Positions 34,462-47,119 of a DNA stretch of 64,000 nt are shown one piece after another. A model generated the notes under the pieces. The model was not told the DNA's origin. It ran no database searches and saw only the letters and a program-made list of their open reading frames with translations. Numbering within the stretch: the stretch's first letter is position 1; each line of letters starts with the position of its first letter. Origin of the DNA: Kwoniella dejecticola CBS 10117 (taxonomy: Eukaryota > Basidiomycota > Tremellomycetes > Tremellales > Cryptococcaceae); the NCBI RefSeq assembly GCF_000512565.2, contig NC_089307.1, positions 1,550,001-1,614,000 of the forward strand. Reading direction: 5' to 3'. The position numbers and the translations under genes were made by a program.

Positions 34462-37400
34462 ATGTCTCGCAAACCCAGTATGACTGCCCCAACAAGAGGC
34501 GGAATCTCTCGAACGGCCTCGTCCGCATCAATAGCCATGCCTCCACCGTCAAGAATACCTAATCGACCACCATCAGTCATATCTCAATCCACAGCCTCCC
34601 AGAGTCAGAAGGACCACGATGGATCTGAAAGTAGGAGTAGTAGTCCGTCTCGGAGGAGGAAAGCAAGTGCGCAAAGCATCAAGGGGAAAGAACCGCTAAG
34701 GACAAATGAAGATGGGGAAATCAACATACAGGTTGTTGTCAGGTGTCGGTGCGTATCATCTAAGGCTACCCCTTCTGTATCCGATCTTGCCATCGTGAAG
34801 TGTGGTGCTGATTCTCTCTGGACATGAGCAGAGGTCGATCTTCGCAAGAGGTGCAGGCCGCATCGCCCATCATCACCTCGACATCCGGAGCAATCTCAAA
34901 GTCGATAACAGTCGAGACGACCCCTGTAATCTCTTCGTCCTTGGCTTCATTCACTACCGCTTCGTCCTATGGCGGATCACACCAGCCAATGACCAAGACA
35001 TACCCATTCGACAAAGTCTTCGGGCCGGAAGCAGACCAAACGATGATCTTCAACGAAGTTGCCGATGGTATGTTGGATGAGGTCTTGGCGGGTTACAACT
35101 GTACGATTTTCGCTTATGGGCAGACTGGAACCGGAAAAACGTGAGTGTCTCAATCAGTCACAACGACCATCTTGTGACGGTCAAAATGCTGACGCATTGC
35201 TGCCTTCATAGGTACACGATGCAGGGTGATCTCGAATTGACACCTTTGGCTGCACCCAAATCAACAGCTGGTATCGTACCCAGAGTGCTGCATCGTCTCT
35301 TCTCGCTGCTCGACGCATCGTCAAGCACAGAATTCTCGGTCAAATGCTCGTATGTCGAGTTGTACAATGAAGAACTGCGCGATCTATTGGCTGCCGACTA
35401 CAAAGGGGAAGCGACCACGGCCTCGAATGGTGGATTGAAGCTATACGAAGATGGCAAAAAGGGTGTCAATATACAAGGTTTAGAAGAAACTGGCGTCAGG
35501 AGTCTGAAAGAAGCTTTGAACTTGCTCGACAAAGGTGTTAAGAGGAGGCAGACTGCAGAGACGAAGATGAACACTGAATCATCGTGAGTGAGATCAGTTT
35601 CCCTCCTTCTTGTCAATACATCATGCTGATCGACATTCCATTAGCCGTTCACACACAATTTTCTCAATCACGGTGCATGTCAAAGAGAACAACGTGTCTC
35701 GAGGCGGAGAAGACATGCTCCGAATAGGAAAGTTCAACTTGGTGGATTTGGCAGGATCCGAAGCAATTGGTCGATCCGGAGCAACAGACAAAAGAGCAAG
35801 AGAAGCAGGAATGATCAATCAATCCCTCCTTACACTTGGTCGAGTGATTTCCGCTTTAGTCGAAAAGGGATCACATATCCCTTACAGAGAGTCCAAATTG
35901 ACTAGGCTATTACAAGATTCACTTGGAGGACGAACGAAGACCTGCATAGTAGCGACCGTCTCGCCTACCCGGTCAAACATGGAAGAAACTTTGAGTACGC
36001 TGGACTATGCTATCCGCGCCAAGTCTATAAGAAATCGACCCGAAGTCAACGCTCATCTTACCAAAGCTGGTCTGCTTAAGGAATATACTGGCGATATAGA
36101 AAGGCTGAAGAATGAGTTGATGGCTGCTAGAGAGAAGAACGGTATCTACATACCGGAAGAACAGTGGCAGGAGATGCAGGATTCTCAGATCAGGATGAAA
36201 TCGGATTACGAAGAAGCCAAGCTCAAAGCCGGCATCATCGAAGTGGAACTGGTGACGATCAAAAAGGAGTTCGACGAGGTCACATCGAGGTTCATCACTA
36301 CATCAGAGGAATTAGTTCAGGCCAAAGAAGCTGAGCGACAATTGACTGAACTGTTAGAAGAGACGAAGGTGGATCTGGAGAAGGTCAGAGTTGAATTAGA
36401 GGAGGAAAGTGTTATCTCAAAGGCTTACCAAACAGGTGAAGAGCGGATCAACGGAGTTGCAAGTGGATTGAAGAGGACTGCAGAAGAAAGTGTGGGAGAT
36501 GTGGGTGGATTGTTCGATAAGCTCGGTAGGTCCTCTATTCCCTCTTAATGTCTTGATGAACATGCTGATAGATCTGGTATAGCTCGAAAGGCGAAAGTGC
36601 TTGGATCGAATGCGGATACGGCCACAAAATTCGGAGGAAACCTGCAAGGCTTATCTCAGGATTTACGTGGCGGATTAGCCCATCTGGAAGATGTCCATGA
36701 GGGCTTAGGTAAAGATATCAAAGCGAAGATGGAGACATTCGCCCAGAGGGGACAAGAGGTGAGATTACCTTGGTCCTCAGAGAATCTGCACGGAGAGCTG
36801 ATTGGCGGTGTTATGGTAGATGTCGGAAGTCGACCTACAAAGCCTGGATAAATCTTTCTCAATCTTCAATGACCTCGCGAAAAAGCTAGCAGCATCGACT
36901 GAAAAAGGTCAGAAGGAGACTGCTGAGGCCAGCAAAGCCATCTTAGCTGTGCAAGCTGAGGTCCAGAGCAACGTGCGAGACTGGGCGCAACAGATCAGCG
37001 AGAGGAGCAAGAATATGATAGATGAGGTTCTGGAGTATCAGGAAGAACATCTAACCACGGTAAGTCAAGTACCCTCTCTATTGCACTGAATCAGTCACTG
37101 AAAATCGTATGCTTGCGATAGGTGGCTTCCGTATTGGGATCGACCGCGGATCTGGTTGATTCGGTGATCTCGACCACTTTATCGCATCTGCAGGAAACGT
37201 CTGCGGCAGCTCTAAAATCGAAGGATATCGCTGTACAAGCTTCCTCGAAAGAAATATCGAGGTTAACAGCTCAGAATACTTTACTCGTAAATCTGCTCGC
37301 TGAGGAAAAAGCCAAATCTGCGGCGTTGAGGACGGAGTTGATAGGTAATTTGACGAGGATGATAGAGGGTTTCACGCAGCAGCAAGACGATAGTTGGTCA

Positions 37401-38806
37401 AACGCTATCGCACGGGTCACTACGGAGAATGACGTTGCTGTCGATGAGATGAAGCTGTTCTCGGATACCGTGGAGGATGAACATCTCGCGGAAGCGGCCC
37501 GAAGTCAAGCACTGGAAAAGAAGATGGGACTGAGCAAGCAAGGCGGATTGGATCAAAGGGAGTTGGGCCAACAGGTAAGGCCTCGACTTTCATATGCCTC
37601 ATTACCTGATTGCTCGATTGGAAGCAGAGGAAGCTGATGACATGAGCTGTAATGGTATTGTATATAGTCATTGAACAACGTCAGACATAATCTTCGATCG
37701 AAACTTTCAGAATATGGTGTCGAAACTTCTACTCGAGCTGAAACGCATGTTCAACTTGTCGATGGACAATTCGAGAAACTGGGTAAATCCGCTATGGGCG
37801 TATCTTCGAAGGCCAATGCAAGAGGAACGAAGAATACCGATATCTTAATGGCCATCTCGAATGGCGTGGAACAGACTCATGAGTCATCGAAATTGAGATT
37901 GAGTCGGTTGAGCGAGGAGATTGGGGATTTGTCAAGCACTTTACTAGCTTCTGTGAGTCGTTTCTCTTCCTGTTTCGTAATGCATGGGATTGGCTTACAT
38001 GCATCATTTACCATCTGCCATCTGCTACTGAGATTTCCGAGGAAGATGCTAATTCTCTCCCTTCATTTCATACGCAGTCTTCAACAGCATCTGCGTCTTT
38101 CGCTCAGTCCTCGCAGTCAGCCAGCAACACCTTACAGCGAATCATGGATACCACAGGAACGTTCCTTGAAAATGGGATCCAAGAGGATTTGCCGACTGGT
38201 ATTACTCCCAAGAAGAAGAGCTGGAATATCCCTTCGAAATGGGAACGAACCGGGACTCGAGAAGCTGTTTTGGCCAATTGGAGAAAGAGGCAAAGCTCTC
38301 CTTCAGCCTCAGTGGTTACAGGGGATATTGATCAACTTCAACCGGTCGGATCTTCTGATCCTTCACTGGGTTCCGACGTCCAGCCTGGTTCTGAGCAATT
38401 CCAAGATTCGGACCAGTATCGGTATCAGGACCAGAACGGTGTAGCCGAATCGACTGCTGTTTCCGGTCCTGGACAAGATCCGACTTCTCCCAGAGAATCA
38501 ATACATTCGACAACGACGTCAATGGTCGTATCAGCTTCAGCAGGATCAACAGCTGCATCAGCATCAGTACCAGTACCACTCCAAACGAGATCTATACCCA
38601 CTGCGACGATCGGGACGGGTCTTAAGTTCCCCTCGGGTGGAGCATTAGGTGGGAAAGGTAAATCCCTCACGGCTACGGCCGGGGGTAAGAAGTTGAATGG
38701 GAATGGGAATGCGAATGGATTGATGGAGGAAAAAGAAAGACCGAACGTGGTAGTGCTCGGAGAAGGAGTCGGGGTGAATGTTCCTAGACGGACGAGACGT
38801 AATTAG
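34462..38806 (+). CDS. kinesin-5 (BimC/Eg5) mitotic motor
   Basis: A multi-exon gene of about ten exons. The motor domain begins after a Ser/Arg-rich N-terminal tail, at INIQVVVRCR, and contains FAYGQTGTGKT (P-loop, an intron follows directly), SYVELYNEELRDLLA, switch I NTESSRSH (split by an intron), switch II LVDLAGSE and the INQSLLTLGRVISALVEK helix; neck ALDYAIRAKSIRNRPEVN type sequence follows (here TLDYAIRAKSIRNRPEVN). A long coiled-coil stalk (about 36100-38000) leads to a C-terminal BimC box, ITPKKKSWNIPSKWERTGTR, the CDK-site region that targets kinesin-5 to spindle microtubules. The end is a Ser/Gly-rich disordered tail finishing PRRTRRN. The motor is a homotetramer that slides antiparallel microtubules to build bipolar spindles. 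Confidence 0.93.
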
Positions 38807-39663
38807 GTGTCTGTGGATGGATGAAGAAAGTAGCGAAAGAGCTGTTCAAGGGAGAATGGCGGGTAGTTCTGGTGGGGCATAAAGGGTTTTTTTGAGCATG
38901 AGTAGTGTTGATAATTTGATATTTGGACTATTTATCTCCTTTCATGTCGTCGGCCGTCTGAATCTGATCAAGAGATTCGAACTCGTTAACTTGGTTTCGT
39001 GATTGTCGCGCGGTCATCATCGACAATCTTTCTGGTATTTCTGACTTTTGACTTTTCTGGCTTTTCTCATAGATTGGTGACAAAGTAGAATAATATTTTG
39101 CGTTTATCCTTTTTTTCACGGACAATTCCAATTCGTGCGTATGTAGGGCGTCCGATCTGATATGGATTAATACGTTGGTTGAAAACAAGACAAGGCCGCC
39201 TCGACCGAACGCACGAGAGCGAGAAGGCAGGATGGTATTTTGACGACTGTACGACTATACGACTAATCAATGACCAGGTGACAGTCTGAGTGTGAAGGTG
39301 AGTCAGAACGTTTCCAATTTGTTGACCTAGAGCATATTGCATGTTGCATGTACTTTACTTGACTTTACTTCTATCTGTATGATTATATCTATCATGGCGA
39401 TCAAATCGCTTCGGTCTGAATGAAGTAGAAAGAGAATGAGTGTTATAGATTATAAACTATAAGTATAACGTTAAAAGAGAGTCCGTGTAGACCTATTCGT
39501 GTTCATTATAATGGTTGTTATCTTACAGTGCTGTACAAGTTAAAAGGTTGCAGTCGAAATCAAAAACCCAAAATCTGTATTATAAATTATTGTCTGAAGC
39601 GATGACGGTAAGATTGTCCTTTTTTTTCTATTCGATAATAGTGACCATTGCTTTCCATATATG
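38807..39663. other. convergent 3' interval, kinesin-5 / CPL1-like
   Basis: 857 bp with only short open frames (for example a minus frame 38928-39188) that have no motifs. AT-rich patches at 39440-39480 are consistent with 3' ends of the flanking genes. Confidence 0.45.
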
Positions 39664-41068
39664 TTACTTCCTCAGACAAGCCGTACCGTCCCCGTTCAGT
39701 TTCCAGCCCTTCTTACAAGAATAGACCTGGCATTTCCCGGTGTTGCATCCCATCCACTTGGCTCCAGGTATAGCCGAGCAATCTTGTCCCGCGCCCATCG
39801 AGGCGCATCCTCCGCACGATTGTAAATCTTCAAGCGGGTTGATACATTCGTATGAGGGTCCAGATCCAAGGTTCGATCCCGATCCGCCTTCGATTGGACA
39901 AGCAGCGAACTTGTATGGACAAAGTTGGTTTTTGTTGTTCTCTTCCATTCCATACGGTATCTCCTCTTTCAAGGTCAACTGGATCGGTGTTCCATTCCCG
40001 TTAGTTTTGAGATCCCTTTTGTAATGTCCTGGTTTGGGTTTGGCGGTCGGCTCGATACATTTCCCATTGGTGACCTTTGCGCCCACTCCAGCGGTACAGC
40101 ATACACCGGTCTTATCGACTTCTTCTTTGCCCGCAGAACAACAGACCGAGGTATAAGCAGTCTGTCCTCTGGGACAACATATCGAGGGCCCCGAATTCTT
40201 GCATCGCTGATACGTGAATCCGTTATTCTCATCGCAGATAGTCACGCATTTCCCACTTCGGGAATCTACCTTCTCGTTATCCTTGCATTTCGGTTGGCAT
40301 TTCGAGCCGGTATCGGTGTATCCGGAGGGACAAGCGCATTTCCCGTTGATCTCGGAAAGATAGGTCTTGCAGCACTGAGTAGACTTGTATTCTTGGCCCT
40401 GGGGACAGGTGTATATGGGGGTACAGGATTGGCCGGATGATCGACAACCGGTAGTTCCGCAGCATCGTCCGTTGGAGTAAGTTTGTCCTCGGGGACAACA
40501 GGATCCGTTGGTAGACCAGTGATTTGAGGAACAGGCGGAAGAAGAGCATGATCCATCGGACTTCTTGTATAACGACCCGCAGGTGTAGCCGCCTCGGTTG
40601 TCGCATGTGGGCTGGGCGTTGTGCGGGTACCAAGATGTTTTACCGTTTTTCGAGATCTGGATGGATGCGCATGTGCAACAAAGAGACGGAAAAGAAAGCA
40701 TTATCAGCTCTGCTCTAGCTGACAGCGATCGCTCGAATTGTCGTTGCACAACAGCATAACAGCATAACAGCATAACAGCGTAACAGCATGACAGCGGAGC
40801 CACTCACATAAGCGTCCATGGCACTCTTGATATAAGAGTTGATACCGTTATCCCTACAGTACTCGTCGAGGTCGTCCCGACACAGACAACCAAAGTCGTA
40901 TGTGAACCACCCGTAGGATCCTGCTACTCTGGCGCATTGCTGGTTTGAGCCGCCGGAAGAAGGGGATCCGTTACCGCCCCAAGTCCGGGATGAGAGGGTC
41001 GAGTTGTCCGAGAAGGCCATTGCTGACGCAAGGACGGGCAGAGTGAGGAGGATCTTGGAGAAGAACAT
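39664..41068 (-). CDS. CPL1: CPL1-like secreted cysteine-rich protein
   Basis: Two exons (41068-40808 and 40656-39664) total 1254 nt, 417 aa. I chose the Met at 41068 because it starts a clean signal peptide (FFSKILLTLPVLASAMA) with cleavage after AMA or nearby; the upstream in-frame Met would bury it. The mature protein is rich in Cys with repeated CCPRGQT / CCGTTGC / CACPSGY units, an EGF-like or VWC-like knotted array (about residues 90-290), then a Lys/Arg site (YKRDL) and a C-terminal CPL1 domain: CPYKFAACPIEGG, YECINPLEDLQSCGGCAS, DCSAIPGAKWMGCNTGKCQV and SCKKGWKLNGDGTACL. CPL1 was described in Cryptococcus neoformans as a secreted protein linked to capsule and host interaction. Secretion is strongly supported; role in this species is inference. 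Confidence 0.88.
40753..40796. repeat. 8-bp minisatellite (AGCATAAC)n in the CPL1-like intron
   Basis: About five head-to-tail copies of AGCATAAC with two changed units (AGCGTAAC, AGCATGAC). They lie in the single 151-nt intron, which is long for this genome. Confidence 0.8.
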
Positions 41069-43429
41069 CTTGGAAGAGAGATGATCAGGTAAGGAGGAAG
41101 TGAGATTGAAGGATTGTCGACGAGGTGGACGTCTATACGAGGACGAACGTTTGTCTGAGCGAGGGAATGGTTGATAGGCAGAAGAAGATGAATGAGGGGA
41201 AGTGAAGACAGATAGAGAAGGGAGACTCACTTCTATATACGAGTCGAACCGTCCTATCTCTCTGTCTTCATCCCCAAGAATTTGCGCCTAACCGTCATCA
41301 TCAGGCCAGGAAGCTAGCGATGTCCCCCTTTCACCCAAGAAGACAGTCACCGACAGTCTATTATTATCCTAGCTTGATCTAAACCTTGTCTCATATCTAA
41401 TCCCGTTCATCTCAGCTCAAGTTCGGCTCGACGGAATGAAAGATTATGCTTGTCCTTAGCCTTGGCTTGGACGCCGCCCAAAGCTAGAAGCTAGAGGAGG
41501 AGCCGTGAGCGAAGGCAGGGAAGAGACAGGCATACGACCACCCCGATCTTGCCCGTCATCGTGCTGGCCAATAACGAAATGGCAGCCCATTGTTGGCGAA
41601 ACCAGGGGTCAGAAGCAACGAAACGGGATCATGGTTTGGCCCTGGGGTCTGGTCAAAGCAGATCCCGACTGAATAAACATAAACCTGCGGGAGCGTTAGC
41701 TTGTCAATACAATACAGTGTGACGTGGCCCAGCATGGTACGGAGAACAACGATGAAACTCATACTTACAGTTGACACTTGTCGTTGGCATTACGCTCGGA
41801 CCGTTCTCCTGAACCTGAACCTGGGCGACCATTCTCTGAAGTGAATACCTGTCAGTCACCAGACGGCTATAGGTCCGCAAACATCCGCATGGGCAGAGCT
41901 AGCATTCGAAAATCTGTTGCTTATCACGGACCAACGGGTTCCTCGGGAACTGGACACATCCTGACTTGTAGAGAGATTTCGGGTTCCTTGAGCTAAAAGA
42001 GATGAGGTAGTCTTTCTGTCCGGCTCGGCTCGGAAGGGTTCCTTGATGCCTAGTAAGTACTTCAAGAGGAACGTGTGTTCTGGTGCCGTAGTCTCCTCAA
42101 GAACCACAAAAAAATGACTGCATGATGTATTCTCGTTTCAAGAACAAAACGCAAGATTGGGCGAGCCGAGTGAGGTAGGACATCTGATATCTGATTTTTT
42201 CGAAATTCTCGCCCGTTATGACTTCGGGTCTCGTGATACCCTTCAACCTGAATACGAACGTCCCGTCCCCAGTCCTGGCCGAAGGTACACATCTCATTTT
42301 GACTTCCTGAGTGCGAAAGCTGAACCCCTCGCTCTTGGTTGATCAGTACACTTATCAGTAAATGTTAGAAATTTAGCGCGGTCCGGAGGGGATCACCCTG
42401 TCTCGGATTAACATAATTGTAGCCCACGTACTAATTTGCAGGGCGATCCTATGCCATAAGAAACAGCATGTGATAAAAAACCTCCGAGGTTACCAGTCTG
42501 TTTGGTTCGAGTATGGGATAACAAAAGACAAAAGATCAAGCGAGGATGTATGGTAAGGGTAAAAATAGACTGGCGGGAAGGTGCAGGGGGAACGGGATCC
42601 ACGATATAATAGACGAACAGACTGCAATCATGCTCGGTGTATGAGTGAGATTAAACAAACCCCTCATTTTACCGAGACGTTCTCGTGGTTATCTTCACGG
42701 AATGAACCCTGAAAACGGGATGTTCCCGCATTTTCAGACAAAAATCAATACATTCATTTCTTTGTCCCTTCCGTTCCTTCGTTCCTCTTGTCAGTCACCA
42801 ACATGCAAGAAGACGAAGGTGAAGGTGCAGGTGCAGCATGAGATCTGATGTTTCCAAAAATATAGTGAGGCGCGGAGGCATTTGATCACAAGCTTGTAAT
42901 CAAGCTGTGGCTTGATGTTTATTTTGGGGAGGTTGATGAAAACGTGAAAACGTGAACAATAGGGATATGGCGTTTTCGGCCGTTTCGTCTTGAGACCTGC
43001 CAAGCTTCAAGGTATCTGGCATCTTTGTGCGAGTACGCTCGGTTCCATTAGATGAAAACGCTTTATGATTGGGTGGCATGATCGAAAGCTCACATCTCGG
43101 TGTCTGTCTCAATTTAATCGTAACAATTCGATGGCCTAGTGTCCTGTTCATCATCCGCACCTCGTTCACTCTACCTGAATTCTCATCTGTGCTCGAGGAT
43201 CAAATGAGACATCGCTTAGCGTCATATTGTATGGTATGTATACTACCCACTGTGACGGAGAAACACCGAATACGTCTCGTTGAGGGAAGTCAATGACGAA
43301 TGAGCATTAATTGAAAAAGTTGACCAAGTGGAGGTTCATCAAGTCGCGATGAAACCGCTTCAAGTGTCGCTTAACTTCCTGATAACTAGCTCGAACCGCA
43401 AATGTTTTTCAGCATAAAGAGATGACGGA
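41069..43429. other. 2.4-kb divergent intergenic region, CPL1-like / unknown gene
   Basis: No gene is supported. Open frames are short and motif-free. Position 41069-41230 is the 5' leader of the CPL1-like gene (pyrimidine-rich on the minus strand). The unusual length for this compact genome suggests an extended regulatory region, most likely for the secreted protein gene, or an unrecognised non-coding RNA. Confidence 0.4.
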
Positions 43430-45140
43430 ATGAGACTGCCCAATGTCGTCTCTAGGAGATCCACCTGCGCATCATGTAGGCTCTTGCATTCCTCCACAAA
43501 GAGATCGCTCCCGAGTCACCAGACGATCAATGAAGGGTCGGAAGTCGAATCCGCCCATTCCAGCGGATCAATCATTCTCTCTTCGTCACTATACTCGACC
43601 GATACAACGCAGGACGATGCGAAATGGCGTCCACTGAAGTATCGCAGAAGAGATACGATACGACAAGAAGCTTCAGAGGGTGGTCAGACACGCCGTGTCG
43701 GCAGGAGAGATAGTGCGGATCCGTTTGGTGAGTTTCCTCACTTTGTTACGTCCGACTTTTGCCTTCCTGCCGACTCCCCTTCCCTCCCTCTTTCCTCTTC
43801 CTCCCTTCTCTCTCCTCTCGGCTCTCTCAACCTTTCAGATGGATAACTTCTGAGCTGATGGATCGTCTGACATCTGGAATATAGAGGTCATGGCCACTTC
43901 ACCTAAGAGGATGTGCATAGTGACGCGTCAGGTCCTACCTTCATGTAAGCGACGAGCCTGACGCCTCATACTCCAGTATCTGCATGCGCTGCGCTTCCCA
44001 CTATATACACAAACCCACATCACTGCGAGGCATAATTTTGACGATGTGTGATAACAGCATTCCTCATCAACCTTCGCCCAACGTACTTTCCTCCTGATGC
44101 AACCAATTCCACAGCGGCTGGTTTGTTACAATTACTTCCAGATCGCATCTTGACGCGCGGGAGATCAAAGAAAGGGAAAGGGATGTGGGTATCTTGTCAC
44201 AATGAGGTGATCGATCAAATGATCAATGGCAAAGGTGAGTTTGGCTCTCTACCATACCCCTCACTCAGCTTCACTGAATGGCTAATCGTAAAAGCTTGAA
44301 TTTTCAGGACCACATTTCGGAACTCTACGACAATTTCCTTCATTGACCATTCCGCCCAACTTGAAAGCCATCGTCCATGCTCAATTATCAGAACGAGTCT
44401 TACTAGAAATGGAATGTCTTGCCAGACGGTCGGAGTCGCTCCTACCTCCAAGAGGGAACGGACAAGGATCCGATGGCTTTTCTGCGACGCCGTATACACC
44501 TACTTTGAGGAGATTGACGAACATGGAAGCGGCCAGTATTTCCATCTCATCTCCGCCGTCCTCCGGCTCTACTTTGGCGTCGGCCCCATCATCGAAAACC
44601 ATACTTGCACTACTGGATATATCAGCATTATCTTCACCCTCACCTTCGAACATACACGATGGCACTGGATCTCAACAAATACAACAGAAAAGTCAGAAGG
44701 ATCTTGAGGTCGACGTACCGCTTGTCCACCTGACAACCGGTGAACGTACTCCCATGACTGACTCGATACCGCTGTACGACCTGTCTGCTCTGTTCCCGCA
44801 TTCTGACCAACACATTAGGCTATTGAGGAGCTTGAGGAGGGTCTTATCGATGGAGAGGAGAAATAAACGACGTCTCGTTGTCGGTCGAAACCACCAATCA
44901 CCTTCTTCTTTTTCTACTAGTCAAACGGAACATCCGGGAATACCTTATTCACATCCAGAACCACCTGCTGGCGCCGATGCAAGTGCAGATTCGGCACACT
45001 CAGATATACTTGCTCTCTGTTCCGGGAGTGCTGGTCAAGGTGAACATACGGAAGATGACAGGTGTATACTGGGATATCCCCTTTTCATAGCTCTTTGGAG
45101 ATTGCGATGTTTTCTGGGACATGGTTGGCAAGCCTCATGA
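43430..45140 (+). CDS. unknown protein, probably mitochondrial
   Basis: Four exons by consensus splice sites. Exon 1 (43430-about 43727) encodes an Arg/Ser-rich, acid-poor N-terminus (RLPNVVSRRSTCASCRLLHS) that looks like a mitochondrial targeting peptide, reaching DPF; exon 2 gives EVMATSPKRMCIVTRQVLPS; exon 3 gives SFLINLRPTYFPPDATNST and LLPDRILTRGRSKKGKGMWV; exon 4 (from about 44309) begins GPHFGTLRQFPSLTIPPNLK and LSERVLLEMECLARR, then a long Ser/Pro-rich part. The core of about 120 residues (FLINLRP ... PDRI ... KGMWV) looks conserved, the tail disordered. I do not recognise the family with certainty; a fungal mitochondrial expression factor is only a guess. Confidence 0.7.
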
Positions 45141-45363
45141 GATCGTTCTGTGCTGAGAAGGTTTCATCGGCTTTTAAGTGAAGGATGGAGTACTACTGTA
45201 CTCGTGTTAAATTGTTGTACCCGCATGTAATATACATACATCTGTTCAAAGGCTACAACCTAAATACTTGCAATGAAGGGAAAACTCCCCTTCAAATGCG
45301 CACGGGAATAAGCCTGGACTGTGAGATGATTATATGACTAAGATATTTTTCCAACCTAACAAC

Positions 45364-46799
45364 CTATAAAACCTCTATCTCTTGCTCCGACCCACACCCG
45401 AAACACCTCTGCAAAACTCTCCGATCACCCTGATCGTCAATCATCTCGTCGACGTCCTCAAACGCGTGTATATGCTCTGCTTCTTGTTTACGCTGATACA
45501 AGTTATTTCGGGTACGTTTACGCAGACTGTTGTTGGATTGGTATAGGGTATACACCATCAGCATGAGTAAGAATCGTCTAACTAAAAACTAAGAACATGG
45601 CGGTTCTACTCACTCTCTCAAACCGTGCTCGAATTTCTCCTCCCTCTTCCTCTTTTTGAACTCTTCTCTCCTAGCCCACTCTTTATCCAATCCCTCTTCG
45701 CCGCCCCATTTGTCCCAGGCAACCTTCTCCACTTGTATGCGCAGGAAGAGCATCATATTGCTATATGTTGAGGCGTGGGGGTTCGGACGCAGTAAGTGCG
45801 GTAAGAGGTCTTCGTCTTTCAGCTCGGGATCAGTCAACAGGTAATCCTGCGTAATTCCGCAATTAGCGAATGACCCTCTGGTATGCAATAGGAGCCAATT
45901 GAAGAGACTCTCGGGAGAAGATAATGGCAGGAGAAGGGATGCTGAGAGACGCGCACCTCTTTACATTCCGTCTTGGTCAATAACGAGTACTTCTCGGGGA
46001 ACTTCTTTTCGCAAGTCTTGCATACTTTGACGTCGAATACCTGTAAGCCCACGCGCAAACATTCAGCACTGCGCGTATGCTGCTCACACGGCCGCACATA
46101 CCTTCAAGAACTGGTTATTGATTTCTAGCGTATTACATTCCGCACATCTGGGGGACTGATCGATACGTATTGCTGCCGGACATCAGGCGAGATGCCAAAC
46201 AGTCAGCCACAGTATTGGAGGTGATGAAATGATTGGACAAAAGACAGACTTACATGGCTCTTCACCCTCTCGGATCATTTGCTTCTCCCTCGCCTTCTCC
46301 CTAGCAAGCTCAATCACACTCTTGATCCGATCCCCTTCTTTATCTTCTTCCGTCAAGAACCCTCCTCGGGAATTATGCAATTTACTCAGATCGTATTCGA
46401 AGTATTTACCCTATCGCACCGGCACATGCTCAAACATCAGCTTATTTCTCTCTCCCGCGAGTACCGGACCACTGAAGCCAAGATAGATTGATAACATACC
46501 AAGCCTGGATCCCGCCTTAGAGGCGCTTGATTCTCCTCTTTACTCTGTTGTTGCGCTTGTACCATATTACGACTGGTCGACGGTACAGCGCCTGCTTTAT
46601 GCACGTATGGATGTCCATTCTGTGTTCCATTCCCCTTTCCATTCCCATTCCGTGAGGCGGATGAAGATGATGAAGCTTGTGCGTTGGTATTGGTAGATTG
46701 AGCAAGCTTGTTTTTGGCTTTCAGACGATTCAAGGCTGCTAGTCGCGCTTGGGAGGGCGTAAGGGACGGAGCCGCAGTCGGCGGGGCTGGAGCGGACAT
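45364..46799 (-). CDS. RAD14: DNA damage recognition protein XPA / Rad14
   Basis: Six or so exons. The N-terminus (SLTPSQARLAALNRLKAKNK) is the low-complexity RPA-binding type; a GKYFEYDLSKLHNSRGGFL segment precedes the zinc finger: CAEC, 17 residues, CKTC, exactly the C-x2-C-x17-C-x2-C spacing of XPA. The DNA-binding domain continues KKFPEKYSLLTKTECKE, DYLLTDPELKDEDLLPHL, RPNPHASTYSNMMLFLRIQV and EKVAWDKWGGEEGLDKEW, then a basic helix KKRKREEKFEHGL and NNLYQRKQEAEHIHAFEDV. The protein verifies damage and organises the nucleotide excision repair complex. It is head-to-head with the RWD gene and convergent with the unknown gene before it. Confidence 0.93.
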
Positions 46800-47119
46800 C
46801 TTGGGTGATCCTGCGGGTAAAAATCAGGCCGATTGTTTGATAGAGCGAGGAGCCTTTTGTCAATATTATGATATGGTTGCGATTGTACGGTTGTCTTTCG
46901 AAAACGCTGTAACCAAAGGCATCTGACGTCGACGTCAACTTTGGGTGGCAAAAATCGGAAAGGAGCACGTGGTACCCACGAGGGCATATTGATCCGTTTT
47001 ACCGTTCGTTTGCTCAAGAATCGCTTTGACGTTTTGCTTTGGCTATTGGTTAGAGATGAGTCGTAACAGTCAGGCGGAGCAAGTATAGCCAAAGTAGAAA
47101 CTCAGGAGCGAAGTTTAAG
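46800..47119. promoter_or_regulatory. divergent promoter, RAD14 / GIR2
   Basis: 320 bp between start codons. It contains a GACGTCGACGTC palindromic motif at about 46926-46937, a double CRE/ATF-type GACGTC core that could bind bZIP factors. That assignment is inference. Confidence 0.5.

Noticed and set aside
38928..39010. TTCGAATCTC box on the minus strand, resembling a tRNA T arm
   Set aside because: The flanking bases do not form a T stem and no acceptor or anticodon arm could be found around it.
40715..41230. Upstream start at 41230 for the CPL1-like protein
   Set aside because: It would place about 54 Ser/Arg-rich residues before a perfect signal peptide; the internal Met at 41068 is preferred.
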